Positions 61,139 through 64,000 of a DNA stretch of 64,000 nucleotides are shown here, one piece after another; within the stretch, counting starts at the first letter, position 1, and each line of letters starts with the position of its first letter. The notes under the pieces are model-generated. The model had not been told where the DNA came from, searched no databases, and worked only from the letters and a program-made list of their open reading frames with translations. The stretch comes from Oceanobacillus sp. Castelsardo. GTDB taxonomy: Bacteria; Bacillota; Bacilli; Bacillales; Amphibacillaceae. The stretch is from the NCBI RefSeq assembly GCF_001659985.1, contig NZ_LYCS01000011.1, positions 1 through 64,000 of the forward strand, in the 5' to 3' direction. A program made the position numbers and the translations under genes.

Positions 61139-62152
61139 ATGGAGCAAAAGAAACCCTTAACCGCATCAGAACTAGCAGATATATGGGGGAAATATGTAAA
61201 CGATAGTTTGTCAATAGCTGTATTGAGTTATTTCAATCAAAAAGTAGAGGATCCTGAAATAAAGGAGATTATTTCAGATGCATTACAACTAACTAGAAAG
61301 CACTTTGAATCCATCAAACCCTTTTTTCATGAAGAAAAAAGACCTCTCCCCACCGGAATAACAAAGGAAGATGTTGATATAACAAAAGGGAGGTTATATA
61401 CAGATAATTATATGCTACAAAATTGCTTACAGTTTGGAATGCTAGGCATGCAAGCCGCAACAGCTGCTGTAACTATGACTACACGTGAAGACCTTTATGA
61501 CTTTTTCACAAAAGTATTAAACGATTATAATCAATTTCATCACAAAACATTAGCTGTCATGAAAGCTAAAGGAGTGTTATCAGAGTCCCCAACCATTCCA
61601 GCACCTAAAGAGATTGACTTTGTAAAAAAACAAAACTTCTTAACTGGTTGGTTTGGCGAAAAAAGACCATTACTATCTGTGGAAATCTCCCATTTATTCG
61701 GGAACTTACAAAGAAATTCCCTAGGTGCTGCAACCTTAACGGGATTCGGTCAAGTAGCCGAGAAAAAAGAGGTAAGAGACTTTTTCTTGAGGGGAATTGA
61801 AATAGCAAAAAAACATGTAGAAATATTTTCAGATGTATTGGAAAGCAGTGATGTACCTGTACCAATGGGATCAGACGCTCTTGTAACTGAGTTAACGGAT
61901 ACTGGAGTATCTTCTGATAAACTGATGATGCTTCATACCACTGGAATGATTGGCTTAGGTATAGGCTTTTATGGGTTAAGTATTTCAACCAATACGAGAA
62001 GGGATATTGCAAGTCATTATGCCCGTTTAAGTGGAGAAATCGCCTTATACGCGGAAGATGGGACAAATTTAATGATTAAACATGGATGGTTAGAAGAGCC
62101 TCCAAGAATGGTGGATAGAGGAGAACTCATCAAAACGAAAGGTGGCAAATAA
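61139..62152 (+). CDS. DUF3231 family protein
   Basis: 337 aa, all-helical, built of two similar halves each like a four-helix bundle (first: AELADIWGKYVNDSLSIAVL; second: SVEISHLFGNLQRNSLGAAT). DUF3231 proteins occur in spore formers; function unknown. The C-terminus reads IKHGWLEEPPRMVDRGELIK. GTGGAGGT twelve bases upstream of ATG. A short ATG frame follows directly on its stop. Confidence 0.85.
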   Translation: MEQKKPLTASELADIWGKYVNDSLSIAVLSYFNQKVEDPEIKEIISDALQLTRKHFESIKPFFHEEKRPLPTGITKEDVDITKGRLYTDNYMLQNCLQFGMLGMQAATAAVTMTTREDLYDFFTKVLNDYNQFHHKTLAVMKAKGVLSESPTIPAPKEIDFVKKQNFLTGWFGEKRPLLSVEISHLFGNLQRNSLGAATLTGFGQVAEKKEVRDFFLRGIEIAKKHVEIFSDVLESSDVPVPMGSDALVTELTDTGVSSDKLMMLHTTGMIGLGIGFYGLSISTNTRRDIASHYARLSGEIALYAEDGTNLMIKHGWLEEPPRMVDRGELIKTKGGK

Positions 62153-62284
62153 ATGAATGGAAACATAGAACTTGCTACATCAGAAATAGCCAACTATGCA
62201 GGAAATAGAGCAATACCCATAATTAAAAACGGATGGACTGGGCAGCCACCAATCACACCTAACCGTGAGATTTTATCGAAATAA
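62153..62284 (+). CDS. 43-aa protein resembling the DUF3231 C-terminal tail
   Basis: Starts at ATG on the base after the DUF3231 stop. The product ends AIPIIKNGWTGQPPITPNRE, which resembles the tail of the preceding DUF3231 protein (LMIKHGWLEEPPRMVDRGEL). It is probably the remnant of a tandem paralogue after internal deletion, or a translated small protein; AGGTGGC before the stop can act as its ribosome site. Confidence 0.5.
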   Translation: MNGNIELATSEIANYAGNRAIPIIKNGWTGQPPITPNREILSK

Positions 62285-62293
62285 GGTTAGATT

Positions 62294-62794
62294 ATGGATA
62301 TTAACTTACAAAAGAAAAGTAAAAAGCTAGAGGCTGTTCTGTGGAGTATAGCACTTCCGGGTTTTTACCAACTATTAAGTAGGCAATTTCTAAAAGGTTT
62401 TTTATTGGTCTTCTTAGAGTTTTTGGTTAATGTTAAGGGTAACTTTAATACAATTATCATTCTAAGCTTTAATTTACAAATTGAAGATGCAATTCAGGAA
62501 ACAAACTATCTATGGCTCTTATTTTATCCTTGTTTATACTTTTTTGCCATATGGGATGCATATAAACATGCTGGTGGAGGAGATGGGAAACCATTTGCCT
62601 ATTTACCGCTTGTGTTTTCAGCCTATTTTGTTACAGTAGGTGTCATATTTTCCGCTCGTCTTACCATTTTCGGACACTTAATTGGTCCAATGTGGTCAGG
62701 GTTTTTATTCCTGCCAATTGGTTTAGGAATCGGGGCAATCATTAGATGGATTTTAGTTAAAATATATACCAAGAACCGCTCTCCAGGTTCTTGA
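62294..62794 (+). CDS. multipass membrane protein, unknown function
   Basis: 166 aa with about five hydrophobic segments (LWSIALPGFYQLLSRQFLKG; FLLVFLEFLVNV; YLWLLFYPCLYFFAIWDAY; YLPLVFSAYFVTVGVIFSA; GFLFLPIGLGIGAIIRWILV). The ALPGFYQLLSRQFLKG start is like small TM2-type membrane proteins. No enzyme motif seen. Ten bases after the 43-aa frame on the same strand; no strong terminator between. Confidence 0.6.
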   Translation: MDINLQKKSKKLEAVLWSIALPGFYQLLSRQFLKGFLLVFLEFLVNVKGNFNTIIILSFNLQIEDAIQETNYLWLLFYPCLYFFAIWDAYKHAGGGDGKPFAYLPLVFSAYFVTVGVIFSARLTIFGHLIGPMWSGFLFLPIGLGIGAIIRWILVKIYTKNRSPGS

Positions 62795-62848
62795 CTTTCC
62801 CAAAAGGTCTTCAACCAGAGAGCAAACGGTTCGGGGTATTTAGAAAAC

Positions 62849-62880
62849 AAAAAACCTCCCCAATATCGGAGAGGCCTTTA
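62849..62880 (-). terminator. terminator of the cueP-like gene
   Basis: CCTCTCC...GGGGAGG stem followed by TTTTTTG on the minus strand. Confidence 0.8.
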
Positions 62881-62901
62881 TTTTAAAAAGTAAAGTTCTA
62901 T

Positions 62902-63420
62902 CTATATTAATTGCATCGTTGTAATACAAGTATTATCGCCTTCAAAGGTAGAAATTTCCGATTCAGATACTTTTCCTTCATGTTCTATTTTTACGTGAAA
63001 TGTATTATCTCTTGGTAACCAAATGTCAATAAAACCATTATCTAAGGTTGTCAGCGTTTCGTCCACTATGACTTTACCATCTTTATCTTCTATAGATACA
63101 TTAAATTCCTTGTTCACTAATTCTCCCTGACATCCTGTTAAACTGTGGACAGCACATGGATGTGTTGTTTTAACAAATGGTGCAATCGAAACAAAGAATT
63201 CATCCTTTGGAAGTGAATAAGAAGTCTCTTTTTCATCACTATCCATCACAATTAATTCATCCGATGTAATCGAAGCTGACACATCTTCGAAGTCCCCAAT
63301 ACTATATTCATGGACCAATTCCTTTATTTCCTGTGCATTCATTTCCTCTTGGGCACTATCATTACAACCGACTAATGTAAAAACAAATACTATACAAGCA
63401 ATAGAAAATAATTTCTTCAT
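62902..63420 (-). CDS. CueP-like copper-binding lipoprotein
   Basis: 172 aa. Signal peptide with lipobox FVFTLVGCNDS (Cys19), so membrane-anchored on the outside. The conserved CueP motif KTTHPCAVHSLTGCQGELVN carries cysteine and histidine ligands, with another Cys in NTCITTMQL near the end. CueP binds Cu and feeds it to superoxide dismutase or reduces Cu(II) in enterobacteria; in Gram-positives the role is presumed copper handling. No copper ATPase lies in view. Confidence 0.82.
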   Translation of the reverse strand: MKKLFSIACIVFVFTLVGCNDSAQEEMNAQEIKELVHEYSIGDFEDVSASITSDELIVMDSDEKETSYSLPKDEFFVSIAPFVKTTHPCAVHSLTGCQGELVNKEFNVSIEDKDGKVIVDETLTTLDNGFIDIWLPRDNTFHVKIEHEGKVSESEISTFEGDNTCITTMQLI

Positions 63421-63500
63421 CTAAATTCATCTCCTATTTTTCTTTACCTTACGAGAACATTTTACTATATATTAGCATAGATACAAGTGAACACAAAAAG

Positions 63501-63631
63501 ATGCTGGGACAAAAGTATTTTAACCACTTGAAAACCGAACATGATGAGCGAATAATCGCTCCAGAAATATACTTCGCTTAGATAGCGAATTGTTCGTCTT
63601 TAGGGTTAAACACTCTAGTTGTCCCAGCCTC
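63501..63631. repeat. 131-bp inverted-end element (GCTGGGACAA ends)
   Basis: GATGCTGGGACAAAAGTATT on the left is inverted in TAGTTGTCCCAGCCTC on the right. AT-rich, non-coding, between the cueP-like gene and the zinc-ribbon gene. Similar GGCTGGGACAA hairpin elements are common in Bacillaceae. 63632-63871 shows no gene. Confidence 0.6.
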
Positions 63632-63871
63632 AATGTTTGCTATTTGCGCATGAATGTTTGAATGGAAATAAGCACACCTGGTTCGATTAATTTACATCCA
63701 TTTGTCCCCTAATAACCCCTAATAATCGACATTTAGGGAAAAGTATTCGAACATCATTATTATGTAGGGTATGTAAGGGAATGCCCATACACAAACGAGC
63801 ATTATTCTATACCCCTTATATTATACTAATAAACATCATAATATATTTTCATTTTAAGCACCTTTTCTAAT

Positions 63872-64000
63872 TCATATCAGCTTCTGCCCACAATTGGAAC
63901 AAAAGTTAGCACCATTTGTCTTTTCTCCACAGTTTGGACAGAAGTTCGGTGCTTTATCTATTCCACTAGAAGATGGATTTTGAGTTGACCGTGGTACTTG
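63872..64000 (-). CDS. zinc-ribbon protein, 3' end only
   Basis: Forty-two codons plus stop run off the window edge. They encode a double C-x2-C ribbon (NFCPNCGEKTNGANFCSNCG) at the extreme C-terminus after a Ser-rich linker. Typical of bacterial zinc-ribbon-tailed membrane proteins; the N-terminal domain is outside the window. Confidence 0.8.
   Translation of the reverse strand, partial: QVPRSTQNPSSSGIDKAPNFCPNCGEKTNGANFCSNCGQKLI

Noticed and set aside
61605-62066. 153-codon minus-strand frame
   Set aside because: Antisense of the well supported DUF3231 gene, with low-complexity hydrophobic composition.

Overview
The window reads as chromosome of a low-GC, endospore-forming Bacillaceae bacterium, probably of the Oceanobacillus/Virgibacillus/Ornithinibacillus kind. 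The evidence is a gerA-type germinant receptor operon, a CamS lipoprotein, PcrB, three purine riboswitches, and gene order close to two Bacillus subtilis blocks: yeaC-yeaD-yebA-guaA-pbuG-yebE-purEK..LFMNHD, then yerA-yerB-yerC-pcrB-pcrA-ligA-camS and gatCAB-dgkB-rlmCD. Most genes lie on the minus strand. The genus is an inference from gene content only.

Layout. 1-6122: a 5.1-kb accessory island (GIY-YIG nuclease and four or five small or unknown genes) between two base-for-base identical 520-bp direct repeats that have the ends of a transposon with multiple transposase sites. 6112-12278: rlmCD, dgkB and gatCAB, punctuated by a small hairpin repeat. 12448-13950: a HTH+TPR regulator of NprR size followed by an unannotated 45-residue secreted-peptide gene, a candidate RNPP quorum-sensing pair. 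14179-21187: a structured GC-rich repeat, camS-ligA-pcrA-pcrB, a 52-bp tandem repeat array. 21182-24439: yerC, yerB and yerA. 24541-35302: the purine operon purE-K-L-F-M-N-H-D with guanine-type riboswitch, promoter and PurR boxes, but without purB, purC, purS and purQ. 35671-43787: yebE, hsp20, MOSC protein, msrA, nitronate monooxygenase, a class I glutaminase-like hydrolase, a chemoreceptor and riboswitch-controlled pbuG. 44143-48603: a recombined segment with a duplicated gene fragment, a transporter remnant, a type II toxin-antitoxin pair and a three-gene zinc-ribbon/acyltransferase/hydrolase operon. 48972-55238: riboswitch-controlled guaA and the MoxR/DUF58/transglutaminase operon. 55407-64000: amidase, ger operon with an extra 59-residue gene, DUF3231 gene, a membrane protein, a CueP-like copper lipoprotein and the 3' end of a zinc-ribbon gene.

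Working together. Purine synthesis (pur), GMP formation (guaA), guanine/hypoxanthine uptake (pbuG) and probably base deamination (yerA) sit close together, and three of these units carry a guanine-sensing aptamer. pcrB-pcrA-ligA-camS joins lipid, DNA-repair and lipoprotein functions in one transcript, as in relatives. The accessory parts (left island, peptide-regulator pair, toxin-antitoxin segment and at least five families of short intergenic repeats) are where unusual biology is most likely.
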